From Nitrosospira sp. (lineage in GTDB: Bacteria; Pseudomonadota; Gammaproteobacteria; Burkholderiales; Nitrosomonadaceae), in assembly GCA_030453055.1 (NCBI GenBank), contig JAKDLC010000170.1, positions 1 through 5,299 on the forward strand: DNA of 5,299 bases, given 5' to 3'. The notes below the pieces were generated by a model that worked only from the letters and a program-made list of their open reading frames with translations, searched no databases and was not told the origin of the DNA. Below are positions 1 to 5,190 of the stretch, piece by piece. The translations under genes were made by a program, and so were the position numbers. The stretch's first letter is position 1. Each line of letters starts with the position of its first letter.

Positions 1-2
1 CG

Positions 3-554
3 AGCGACGCTACTTCATCCGGCGGTAACTCGCCGGGCTGGTTGCCGAACAGCATTCCATTCAGCGGCGATTGGGATACATTCATCCGCGCGCTCTACAT
101 CGTCTTTGACCGGGATTTTAAGAAATGCTTCCCGCGTTACCGTACGTTTCCGGTATGGCATAATCGCCGCGTCGATCGCGCAGACAAATTTGGTTTTGAA
201 GAAGGCTTTTGGCATCTGGTCACCCGCGATGAGCGGGTCTTCAATTGCGCTACACGCAGGAATGAGAAAGAGCGGTTGCCCGATCTCGGCCGCGCAAGCC
301 GCGTGCCGTGGGTACGGCCGATCATTGAGCATGAGGACGATCCTGCTGTGCTTGCGTGGGATTTCGATGAGGAAGCGGGGGGAGCGAAAGTCGTTCGATC
401 CTACATTTGGCTTAAAGAACAGGATTACGTGGTCGTCCTTGAGCGACAGCGGAAAACAAGGGGTGATATCTTTTTGCTTATCACCTCGTTTCACATTACC
501 TATGAGGCCAAACGGCGGGATCTTCAGAAGCGTTACGAACGCCGGAGAAAATGA
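3..554 (+). CDS. Uncharacterised basic protein, possible BECR/RelE-fold nuclease, 5' partial
   Basis: I do not recognise this protein by name. The frame is open to the left window edge, with coding-like codons before the first in-window start (TTG at 42, no Shine-Dalgarno before it), so the true start probably lies outside. Numbering from that TTG there are 170 residues. Seen directly: an N-terminal stretch PFSGDWDTFIRALY (6-19), a GFWHL block (55-59), a conserved-looking W90, then a beta-rich C-terminal half with RSYIWL (119-124), YVVVLE (129-134) and LLITSFHIT (145-153), closing on a basic helix KRYERRRK. Two hydrophobic strands followed by an 'IT-aromatic' strand and a terminal Lys/Arg-Tyr-Glu helix recall small nuclease-like proteins of the BECR (barnase-EndoU-colicin-RelE) group; this is a resemblance from memory, not a demonstrated homology. 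No signal peptide or membrane segment is seen. An EVE-domain gene follows 37 bp downstream on the same strand, suggesting a pair. Real coding is well supported; function is not. Confidence 0.7.
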   Translation, partial: SDATSSGGNSPGWLPNSIPFSGDWDTFIRALYIVFDRDFKKCFPRYRTFPVWHNRRVDRADKFGFEEGFWHLVTRDERVFNCATRRNEKERLPDLGRASRVPWVRPIIEHEDDPAVLAWDFDEEAGGAKVVRSYIWLKEQDYVVVLERQRKTRGDIFLLITSFHITYEAKRRDLQKRYERRRK

Positions 555-591
555 AGCCCCCGCCGAAACGGAGGCTTAGCTCCTTTCACAC

Positions 592-1071
592 ATGGTGAAT
601 GAGTTGACAACATTATCGGCCATTACCTCTAACGAGTCAAGTAAAAAACCACCCCAGTACTGGCTCGTAAAGTTCGCGCCGTTCCGTACGGCCTGGACCG
701 AAATCGTCAAATGCGGCAAGTTCACGCTACGCGGCGTCCGTAGTCCCGCAGCGCGTAAGTATCTTTCTGAAATGCGATGCGGCGACGCAGTTTTTTATTA
801 CCACAGCCAACAGGATCTAGCCATTATAGGTCTCATGGAAGTTACGCGCGAAGCTTATCGTGACCCAACAAGCGCTGACCCACAATGGCTCGCTTGCGAT
901 TTCGCACCTGTAAAAACCTTGGCGCGCCCTATTCAACTGAAGAAAATCAAAGCCGATACTCGATTGTCCACGCTTGCGATAGTTCGTCAGCCTCGTCTCG
1001 CCGTCATGCCGGTGACTATTGAGCAGTTCCATATTATCCTGAACGAGCTTTCCATATGCAATAGTACATGA
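592..1071 (+). CDS. EVE domain-containing protein (PUA-like modified-base reader fold)
   Basis: A 159-residue protein that is almost entirely one EVE domain after a polar, poorly conserved tail of about 20 residues. Family marks in order: QYWLVKFAP (22-30, canonical YWLxKSEP), GVRSPAARKYL (48-58, canonical GVRNxxARNxL), GDAVFYYHS (64-72), IIGLMEVTREAYRDPT (78-93), W99, LKKIKAD (116-122) and the closing VRQPRLAVMPVT (131-142). EVE domains are PUA-like folds that bind modified bases in DNA or RNA and often lie beside nucleases, restriction or toxin genes. The canonical 'WDGVRN' core is 'LRGVRS' here and 'SEP' is 'FAP', which I read as a subfamily variant rather than decay because the rest is intact. 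An in-frame stop at 577-579 limits the start to ATG 592 or GTG 595; no strong Shine-Dalgarno is at normal spacing (GGAG at 570 is far), so translation may depend on the upstream gene. The 3' end abuts the truncated toxin remnant on the opposite strand. The cytoplasmic role and target are unknown. Confidence 0.88.
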   Translation: MVNELTTLSAITSNESSKKPPQYWLVKFAPFRTAWTEIVKCGKFTLRGVRSPAARKYLSEMRCGDAVFYYHSQQDLAIIGLMEVTREAYRDPTSADPQWLACDFAPVKTLARPIQLKKIKADTRLSTLAIVRQPRLAVMPVTIEQFHIILNELSICNST

Positions 1072-1083
1072 GACCCGCATAAA

Positions 1084-1164
1084 ATTTCCAAAAATCGGCG
1101 GCAGCGGTAAATGTCTTGCGCTGCTGTCTTGCTCTGCCCTTTCGGTGATGATTACGTGTGACAC
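1084..1164 (-). pseudogene. Remnant of ParE/RelE-family toxin, frameshifted and 3'-truncated
   Basis: The reading frame starts at GTG 1164 inside the 3' end of the antitoxin gene (13-nt overlap, a typical type II toxin-antitoxin arrangement) and begins MSHVIITERAEQD, a typical N-terminus of RelE/ParE-superfamily toxins. It then runs into unrelated residues. In another frame the next codons read DIYRCRRFLE, the expected continuation of the toxin's first helix. The break coincides with a 13-bp tandem duplication at 1112-1137. Removing one copy fuses the two frames into VIITERAAQDIYRCRRFLE. After this point, about codon 20 of an expected 90-100, toxin-like sequence stops in every frame and the 3' end of the EVE gene begins on the other strand. 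The toxin has thus lost most of its fold and cannot be active. A longer open frame (817-1164) exists only because it runs antisense through the EVE gene. Confidence 0.75.
1112..1137. repeat. 13-bp tandem duplication, 12/13 identical
   Basis: Two abutting copies, TGTCTTGCGCTGC (1112-1124) and TGTCTTGCTCTGC (1125-1137), differ at one base. Thirteen is not a multiple of three, so the duplication adds one base to the reading frame. It lies exactly where the toxin frame breaks, which makes it the likely inactivating lesion. Replication slippage is the simplest origin. Confidence 0.85.
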
Positions 1165-1424
1165 TTGGGCAGCTCAGTTTCCGCGTCCGTTCCCCATGTT
1201 TCCAACCACGCGCTTACCTCATCGAGGGTAATGTGCAAGCCCGTTTCCTGAAACTCAGCCCATGACTCCATGGCTTCCCGGTGGAAGTTCTCTCGCGCTT
1301 CCTCCCGGTCAACATACTGCTGAATGGCCTCGCGCATTATCCACTGGGCCGACCGCTGCCGTACCTCCGCCAAATGCTGAACGCGGGTTTTTAGTTCGTC
1401 ATCTATTTTGATTGATGTCGCCAT
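1152..1424 (-). CDS. CopG/RHH-family antitoxin, orphaned
   Basis: A 90-residue protein beginning MATSIKIDDELKTRVQHLAEVRQRSAQWIMREAIQ, a ribbon-helix-helix DNA-binding domain: beta strand (ATSIKID), helix 1 (ELKTRVQHLAEVR), the turn and helix 2 (SAQWIMREAIQQYVDREEA). The C-terminal half (HREAMESWAEFQETGLHITLDEVSAWLETWGTDAE) has the form of the toxin-wrapping tail of CopG-type antitoxins paired with ParE/RelE-like toxins. The frame can be extended to a TTG at 1442, but ATG 1424 is preferred: it has GGGGA 7 nt upstream and the homology begins there. The partner toxin gene overlaps its 3' end by 13 nt but is broken. By family knowledge such antitoxins bind and repress their own promoter; iterated TTGATAG sites just upstream fit this. 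Without a toxin it may persist as an autoregulator, as an antidote to a related toxin elsewhere, or simply as a gene not yet lost. Confidence 0.88.
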   Translation of the reverse strand: MATSIKIDDELKTRVQHLAEVRQRSAQWIMREAIQQYVDREEARENFHREAMESWAEFQETGLHITLDEVSAWLETWGTDAETELPKCHT

Positions 1425-1435
1425 AGCCTTTTCCC

Positions 1436-1461
1436 CTATCAATACCTATCAATACTATCAA
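1436..1461 (-). promoter_or_regulatory. Iterated operator-like repeats upstream of the antitoxin
   Basis: Three direct copies of CTATCAA (TTGATAG in the antitoxin's direction) lie at 1436-1442, 1446-1452 and 1455-1461, at steps of 10 and 9 bp, about one helical turn. The nearest ends 11 bp before the antitoxin start codon, next to its Shine-Dalgarno. Tandem short sites on one face of the helix are what a cooperative ribbon-helix-helix dimer array binds, so this is a good candidate autoregulatory operator. The binding itself is inferred. Confidence 0.55.
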
Positions 1462-1507
1462 AGCGCGGAACGAAACGCACTTCAAATTTTTCTTCTTTCA
1501 TTTCATT

Positions 1508-1529
1508 ATTGATAAGGCATATTGATAAG
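1508..1529 (+). promoter_or_regulatory. Second pair of TTGATA sites, opposite orientation
   Basis: Two copies of ATTGATAAG (1508-1516 and 1521-1529, 13 bp apart) share the TTGATA core of the repeats at 1436-1461 but point the other way, about 50 bp further upstream of the antitoxin. They may be a distal operator half for the same repressor. The rest of the gap between the antitoxin and the end of gnd (1443-1590) is AT-rich near these sites and shows no gene and no clear gnd terminator. Confidence 0.3.
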
Positions 1530-1590
1530 CTGTCTCGTGACTTTCCTTGCTATTCTCTGTGTTCGACGCCCTGGACCTTGTGTGCGCGGC

Positions 1591-2496
1591 TCATGCCTTC
1601 TTCATCGCATGTCCGCCGAACTGGTTGCGTAGCGCCGATAACAGTTTGTTCGAGAACGATTCCGAATCGCGCGACTGCAGCCGTTGCAGCAATGCCAATG
1701 TAATGACCGGCGCGGCCACGTCGAGGTCGATCGCTTCGGCGACAGTCCAGCGCCCTTCGCCGGAATCGGACACATAAGGGGCGATGTCTTGCAGGCCGGG
1801 ATTTTCCGCCAGCGCGGCGGCGGTCAAGTCGAGCAGCCACGATTGCACCACGCTGCCGTCGCGCCAGATTTCGGCTATCTGGTGCAGGTCCAGGTTGAAT
1901 TCCTCTTTGTGGCGCAAGATCGCAAACCCTTCGCCGTATGCCTGCATCATGCCATATTCGATGCCGTTGTGGACCATCTTGGTGAAGTGGCCGGCGCCGC
2001 TGGGACCGACATGTCCCCAGCCTTTGTCTCGCGCCGGGGCAAGGGTTTCGAAGAGGGGGCGCAACCGCGCGACCACCTGCTCATCCCCGCCCACCATGAT
2101 GCTGTAGCCGTTTTCAAGTCCCCACACGCCGCCGCTCGTGCCTGTATCGACATAGTGGATGTGGCTCGTTTTCAGCATTTGCGCGCGGCGTTGCGTATCC
2201 TTGTAATTGGAATTGCCGCCGTCGATAATCACGTCATCGGCGGAAAGCAACGGCGACAGCGCGGCAATCGTCTCATCCACGGCGGTGCCCGCGGGAATCA
2301 TCAGCCAGATGATGCGCGGCGGTTTTAACTCATTGACGAGGGCTTCCAGCGTCGCCGCGGGCACGATGCCTTTTTCTGCTATTTCCCTGAGCGCATCCGG
2401 TTTGCGGGCAAAACCGGCTACGCGATGTCCGCCACGCATCAATCGCTGCGCCATGTTGCCGCCCATGCGGCCGAGGCCGATCATTCCGAGTTCCAT
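1591..2496 (-). CDS. gnd: 6-phosphogluconate dehydrogenase, decarboxylating, short form
   Basis: Oxidatively decarboxylates 6-phosphogluconate to ribulose 5-phosphate and CO2 in the oxidative pentose-phosphate pathway, in the cytoplasm. At 301 residues it matches the short GndA/YqeC-type family rather than the roughly 470-residue form. Seen: Rossmann fingerprint GLGRMGGNMA (7-16), IDGGNSNYKDT (91-101), substrate loop SGGVWGLENGYSIMVGG (121-137) and the signature GPSGAGHFTKMVHNGIEYGMMQ (164-185), whose K173 and E180 have the spacing of the family's catalytic Lys and Glu. The C-terminal all-helical part ends in NQFGGHA, as expected for a complete protein. ATG 2496 is preceded by GGGAGA at good spacing. 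After the second Rossmann strand the sequence is GFARKPD: the Asp usually seen there in NAD-preferring short forms is Ala, next to basic residues, so NADP use is possible (inference). It follows tal on the same strand across 318 bp of repeats; the frequent partner zwf is not in the window. Confidence 0.95.
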   Translation of the reverse strand: MELGMIGLGRMGGNMAQRLMRGGHRVAGFARKPDALREIAEKGIVPAATLEALVNELKPPRIIWLMIPAGTAVDETIAALSPLLSADDVIIDGGNSNYKDTQRRAQMLKTSHIHYVDTGTSGGVWGLENGYSIMVGGDEQVVARLRPLFETLAPARDKGWGHVGPSGAGHFTKMVHNGIEYGMMQAYGEGFAILRHKEEFNLDLHQIAEIWRDGSVVQSWLLDLTAAALAENPGLQDIAPYVSDSGEGRWTVAEAIDLDVAAPVITLALLQRLQSRDSESFSNKLLSALRNQFGGHAMKKA

Positions 2497-2535
2497 TGTT
2501 TTCTCCCTACCAATAAAAGTGCGCCGCAGCGATTT

Positions 2536-2562
2536 GATGGGTTGCGCTGCGCTCCACCCATC
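2536..2562. repeat. REP-like palindrome (GATGGGT...ACCCATC)
   Basis: GATGGGT (2536-2542) and ACCCATC (2556-2562) flank a GC-rich core TTGCGCTGCGCTCC, with the flank CTAC following. This recalls widespread proteobacterial REP-type repeats read as 'GTAGGATGGGT...ACCCATC'; the family match is from memory. It lies about 40 bp upstream of the gnd start, in the tal-gnd gap. Confidence 0.55.
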
Positions 2563-2575
2563 CTACAAAAGCTTC

Positions 2576-2687
2576 GTCATTCCCGCGAAAGCGGGAATCC
2601 AGACGCTGACTGGAACAGGCCGTCATCCTGCAGTGGGTGAATTCGGGTAACCGAAAACCCATGGATTCCCGCTTTCGCGGGAATGAC
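2576..2687. repeat. REPIN-like pair of inverted dRS3/REP repeats
   Basis: Two 26-bp copies that are exact reverse complements lie at 2576-2601 and 2662-2687. Each contains the palindrome ATTCCCGCGAAAGCGGGAAT, the ATTCCC-N8-GGGAAT pattern of neisserial dRS3 and similar repeats in other proteobacteria. The 60-bp spacer holds a further imperfect hairpin (TGGGT 2634-2638 with ACCCA 2657-2661, and inside it TTCGG 2642-2646 with CCGAA 2651-2655). Two REP units in inverted orientation around a short spacer fit a REPIN, a non-autonomous unit mobilised in trans by a RAYT (TnpA-REP) transposase. None is encoded here. In the tal-gnd transcript it would form strong hairpins and could limit read-through. 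Confidence 0.75.
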
Positions 2688-2730
2688 AGGATAAAGGGAA
2701 GTAGGCGTAGGGCAATGTGCCTGCATAATG

Positions 2731-2766
2731 AAAAAAATCAGAAATATTGTGTTAGCAACAAATATT
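2731..2766 (-). terminator. Candidate terminator downstream of tal
   Basis: On the minus strand, 49 nt past the tal stop, AATATT-TGTT (2766-2757) pairs with AACA-(bulged C)-AATATT (2753-2743) around a 3-nt loop, giving a 10-bp stem. A run of seven T (2737-2731) follows after five bases. Position and order are right for an intrinsic terminator, but the stem is AT-rich and the T-run is not immediately adjacent, so strength is doubtful. With the two repeats above, this accounts for most of the 318-bp tal-gnd gap; I see no gene in it. Confidence 0.35.
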
Positions 2767-2814
2767 GTTGACAGCGAACAGAGTGTCCACGCTTTCTTCA
2801 AGTCCGACAGGCTG

Positions 2815-3942
2815 CTAGGCCACGTGATTGGCAACGATATCCTGCCGTTTGGTTTTGAGCGCGGCAAGCAGCTTGTCGTAGGATGCGGCAAAAGCATCCA
2901 CGCCGTCATCCTGGAGTTTTTCGGTGATGGCTTCGAGATCGATGCCAAAATCCGGCAGCCGTGCAATGTCCGCTTCCGCTTGCGCAACGTTCTCCGTCAG
3001 CGTTTCGTGTACGCGACCGTGATCGCGGAATGCGTCGAGCGTTTTGGGCGGTACGGTGTTGACGGTATCGGGGCCGATCAACTGTTCGAGGTACAGCACA
3101 TCGGAGTAAGCGGGGTTCTTGGTGCCGGTGCTGCCCCATAGCGGACGCTGCACGTGCGCACCTTTGTTGCGAAAATCGGCAAACGATTCGCCATGGAATA
3201 TTTCGCGGAAACGCCGATAGGCGAGTTTGGCGTTGGCGATGGCGATTTTGCCGCGCAGGGCGAGGGCCTCGGGCGAGCCATGCTTTTCAAGCAGGGGGTC
3301 AACTATGTTATCGACCCGGCTGACAAAGAACGATGCGACCGAAACCGGCCAGGTTACGGTTTTGCCCGGCGATGCTTCCTCTCTGCCGCCGAGGCCGCGA
3401 ATATAGGCCTGCGTCACGTCTTCATAATGCCGCAGCGAGAACATCAGGGTGACATTGATATTGACGCCCGCGCCGATGGATTGCGCAATCGCGGGGATGC
3501 CTGCCGGAGTGGCGGGAATTTTTATCATCAGGTTGGGGCGTTGCACCGCGTTCCATAGCCGTTTCGCTTCCGCAATCGTTCCGTCCGTATCGTTGGCGAG
3601 ATGCGGCGAGACTTCGAGGCTGACGTAACCGTCTCCGCCTTCTGTGGCGTCATAAACGGGCCGCAGCACATCGGTAGCGTTGCGGATGTCGGCGACCGCC
3701 AGCGCTTCGAACAGCGCCTTGTCGGTTTGTTTCTCGTCGGCTTGCAACAATGTGCGCAGCGCATCGTCATAGCTATTGCCGCGATTGATGGCCTGCTCGA
3801 AAATGGTGGGATTGCTGGTCACGCCGCGCAGCTTGTCTTCGTTTACCAGGCGCTGCAATTCTCCGCTGCTGATGAGATCGCGGCTGATCGAATCCAGCCA
3901 GATGGATTGTCCGCACTGCAATATCTGTTCCAATGGGTTCAT
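2815..3942 (-). CDS. tal: Transaldolase (long, about 375-residue subfamily)
   Basis: Transfers a dihydroxyacetone unit from sedoheptulose 7-phosphate to glyceraldehyde 3-phosphate, giving erythrose 4-phosphate and fructose 6-phosphate, in the non-oxidative pentose-phosphate pathway. At 375 residues it fits the longer subfamily seen in actinobacteria, cyanobacteria and many proteobacteria, not the roughly 315-residue TalB type. TIM-barrel marks: SIWLDSISRDLI (13-24, Asp17), GVTSNPTIFEQAI (40-52), GYVSLEVSP (105-113, Glu110), LMIKIPATPAGIPAI (138-152) with Schiff-base lysine K141, NINVTLMFS (161-169), and later the subfamily block GSTGTKNPAYSDVLYLEQLIGPDTVNTVPP. ATG 3942 has a near-consensus AGGAGG nine nt upstream, the best ribosome site in the window. 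It stands alone, without the fused glucose-6-phosphate isomerase found in some relatives. gloB lies upstream and gnd downstream on the same strand; long gaps suggest it has its own promoter. Confidence 0.96.
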   Translation of the reverse strand: MNPLEQILQCGQSIWLDSISRDLISSGELQRLVNEDKLRGVTSNPTIFEQAINRGNSYDDALRTLLQADEKQTDKALFEALAVADIRNATDVLRPVYDATEGGDGYVSLEVSPHLANDTDGTIAEAKRLWNAVQRPNLMIKIPATPAGIPAIAQSIGAGVNINVTLMFSLRHYEDVTQAYIRGLGGREEASPGKTVTWPVSVASFFVSRVDNIVDPLLEKHGSPEALALRGKIAIANAKLAYRRFREIFHGESFADFRNKGAHVQRPLWGSTGTKNPAYSDVLYLEQLIGPDTVNTVPPKTLDAFRDHGRVHETLTENVAQAEADIARLPDFGIDLEAITEKLQDDGVDAFAASYDKLLAALKTKRQDIVANHVA

Positions 3943-3972
3943 GTGATTTAGCCTCCTGTGTGTCGCTGTGGC

Positions 3973-3998
3973 GAATGCCGCGTAGTGAAGCGGTATTC
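3973..3998 (-). promoter_or_regulatory. Hairpin in the tal leader
   Basis: GAATGCCGC (3973-3981) and GCGGTATTC (3990-3998) form a 9-position inverted repeat with one mismatch and an 8-nt loop, 31-56 bp before the tal start codon and clear of its Shine-Dalgarno. It could be an operator dyad or an RNA leader stem. No known riboswitch or regulator motif is recognised, and no convincing -35/-10 pair was found nearby. Confidence 0.35.
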
Positions 3999-4082
3999 CG
4001 GTGTTTCAATTTTCCACAAACGGTGGTTGAGTGATGTGACTGTATTTCACGGTTAACGGTACACGTAAAACAGTACCCTTCA

Positions 4083-4243
4083 CCCGGATGTTTCATAAAT
4101 TGACGCGCGCCCTTGCTGGTCTTTTGTTTCGTATGGGAATTTTGCTCAGTCGGGCGTATGAGTCACTACGCCACTCTTTCACAAAATCCCCCTACAAAAC
4201 AAAATCCTGCGCAATCATCACGCGAATTTATGAAACATCCGGG
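4083..4243. mobile_element. Palindromic MITE-like element, 161 bp, no coding capacity
   Basis: The ends are perfect 19-bp inverted repeats, CCCGGATGTTTCATAAATT (4083-4101) and its complement at 4225-4243 (20 bp if the flanking A/T is counted). Further inside, 4121-4144 and 4182-4205 are inverted copies matching at 20 of 24 positions, and at the centre GGCGTA (4153-4158) pairs with TACGCC (4167-4172). All three pairs share a centre near 4163, so the whole element is one long imperfect palindrome. Size, terminal repeats and lack of an open frame fit a MITE derived from an insertion sequence. The flanking tetranucleotides TTCA (4079-4082) and TTAA (4244-4247) match at three of four, a weak trace of a target duplication. 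The IS family is not established. It fills most of the 353-bp gloB-tal gap; no gene is seen in the rest. Confidence 0.7.
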
Positions 4244-4295
4244 TTAAATAAAGCACACTTTCTATGACCATACAAACGTCCGATCATTCATTCCG

Positions 4296-5087
4296 CTAAA
4301 AATGATCCTTCCAGTCGCGGATCGCGGCAAATACGCTGACGGGGTCCGATAATGGTTTGCCGGCGCGGCTGCCGGCGCTCCGAATGATTTCCGGCTCGTT
4401 GCAACGCAGGAACGGATTGGTGGCCTTTTCCATTGCAATGGTCGAGGGCAGGGTGGGGACGTTCTGTTCACGCAGTTTTCTGACGACGGCTTCGCGTTCG
4501 ATCAACGCTTGATTGCCCGGCTCGACGTTTCTGGCGAAACGAATATTGTTCAGCGTATATTCATGGCCGCAATATATCCGGGTTTCGTTGGGTAAATCGG
4601 CGAGTTTCTGCAATGAATCCAGCATTTGTTGTGCAGTTCCCTCAAACAGCCGTCCGCATCCGCAAGCAAACAGGGTATCCCCACAAAACAGCAGGTTTGC
4701 GCCATAATACGCAATGTGCCCGGCGGTGTGGCCGGGGATGTCGAGTACCCTGAGGGTGAGCGAGAATTCAGGAAGATAGGCATTGCCTTCCTCGCTCTCA
4801 TGGTCGCGGCATTCCTTGACACGATGCGTGAGTGTGGGAATCGATTCGTTCGCGGGGCCATAAACCGGCACGGTAAATTCCCGCAACAATGCGGCGTTGC
4901 CGCCCACGTGGTCAGGGTGGTGGTGGGTGTTGAGAATGGCGATGAGTTCGAGGTTTTCGCGTTGCAGGTAATCCAGCACAGGCGAGGCGTCGCCCGGATC
5001 GACTACGGCGGCGTGACAGTGGTCGCGGATCACCCAGATGTAGTTGTCGGTGAGTGCGCGAAGCGCAACGATATGCGGCATAGTCAT
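4296..5087 (-). CDS. gloB: Hydroxyacylglutathione hydrolase (glyoxalase II)
   Basis: Hydrolyses S-D-lactoylglutathione to D-lactate and glutathione, the second step of the glyoxalase route that removes methylglyoxal in the cytoplasm. The 263 residues equal the usual family length. The metallo-beta-lactamase fold is shown by THHHPDH (54-60; ligands H55, H57, D59, H60), PGHTAGH (118-124; H120), FCGDTLF (134-140; bridging D137) and YCGHEYT (172-178; H175), so the binuclear metal site is complete. The C-terminal glutathione-binding part is present: NIRFARNVEPGN (181-192) and the P-T-L-P-S-T-I...NPFLR block (211-228). ATG 5087 and ATG 5081 (two codons later) are both possible starts; neither has a recognisable Shine-Dalgarno, the upstream bases being CCAACCATC. 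It is the first of three minus-strand enzyme genes, separated from tal by a MITE-like element. Whether it shares a transcript with tal is doubtful. Confidence 0.96.
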   Translation of the reverse strand: MTMPHIVALRALTDNYIWVIRDHCHAAVVDPGDASPVLDYLQRENLELIAILNTHHHPDHVGGNAALLREFTVPVYGPANESIPTLTHRVKECRDHESEEGNAYLPEFSLTLRVLDIPGHTAGHIAYYGANLLFCGDTLFACGCGRLFEGTAQQMLDSLQKLADLPNETRIYCGHEYTLNNIRFARNVEPGNQALIEREAVVRKLREQNVPTLPSTIAMEKATNPFLRCNEPEIIRSAGSRAGKPLSDPVSVFAAIRDWKDHF

Positions 5088-5190
5088 GATGGTTGGCGGT
5101 TAGGTGGTGGTCGTAAATATATTGAGAAGGATGTAATGGCCGAAGGTGACGAAGCAGACATAATCCTAAATCCGGTAGTTGACCGCTCAT

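Noticed and set aside
15..494. 159-residue minus-strand open frame opposite the first gene
   Set aside because: No recognisable motifs; the plus-strand frame has structured conserved-looking blocks and continues beyond both ends of this one.
556..583. Hairpins between the first gene and the EVE gene
   Set aside because: Short stems (GCCCCCG/CGGAGGC with a mismatch, GGAG/CTCC) that compete with each other and lack a T-run; no clear terminator or attenuator.
817..1164. 115-residue minus-strand open frame
   Set aside because: Only its first 13 or so residues are toxin-like; the remainder is antisense to the conserved EVE domain.
1684..2328. 214-residue plus-strand open frame inside gnd
   Set aside because: Antisense shadow of a well-conserved enzyme; composition is low-information and matches no family I know.
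2576..2687. CRISPR-like array
   Set aside because: Only two copies, in inverted rather than direct orientation, with a structured spacer and no cas genes.
2577..2987. 136-residue minus-strand open frame across the tal 3' end and the REP pair
   Set aside because: It overlaps tal in another frame and reads through the dRS3-like repeats; no domain is seen.
4282..4307. GATCATT/AATGATC inverted repeat spanning the gloB stop
   Set aside because: AT-rich 7-bp stem with an 12-nt loop, no T-run, partly inside coding sequence; not a convincing terminator.
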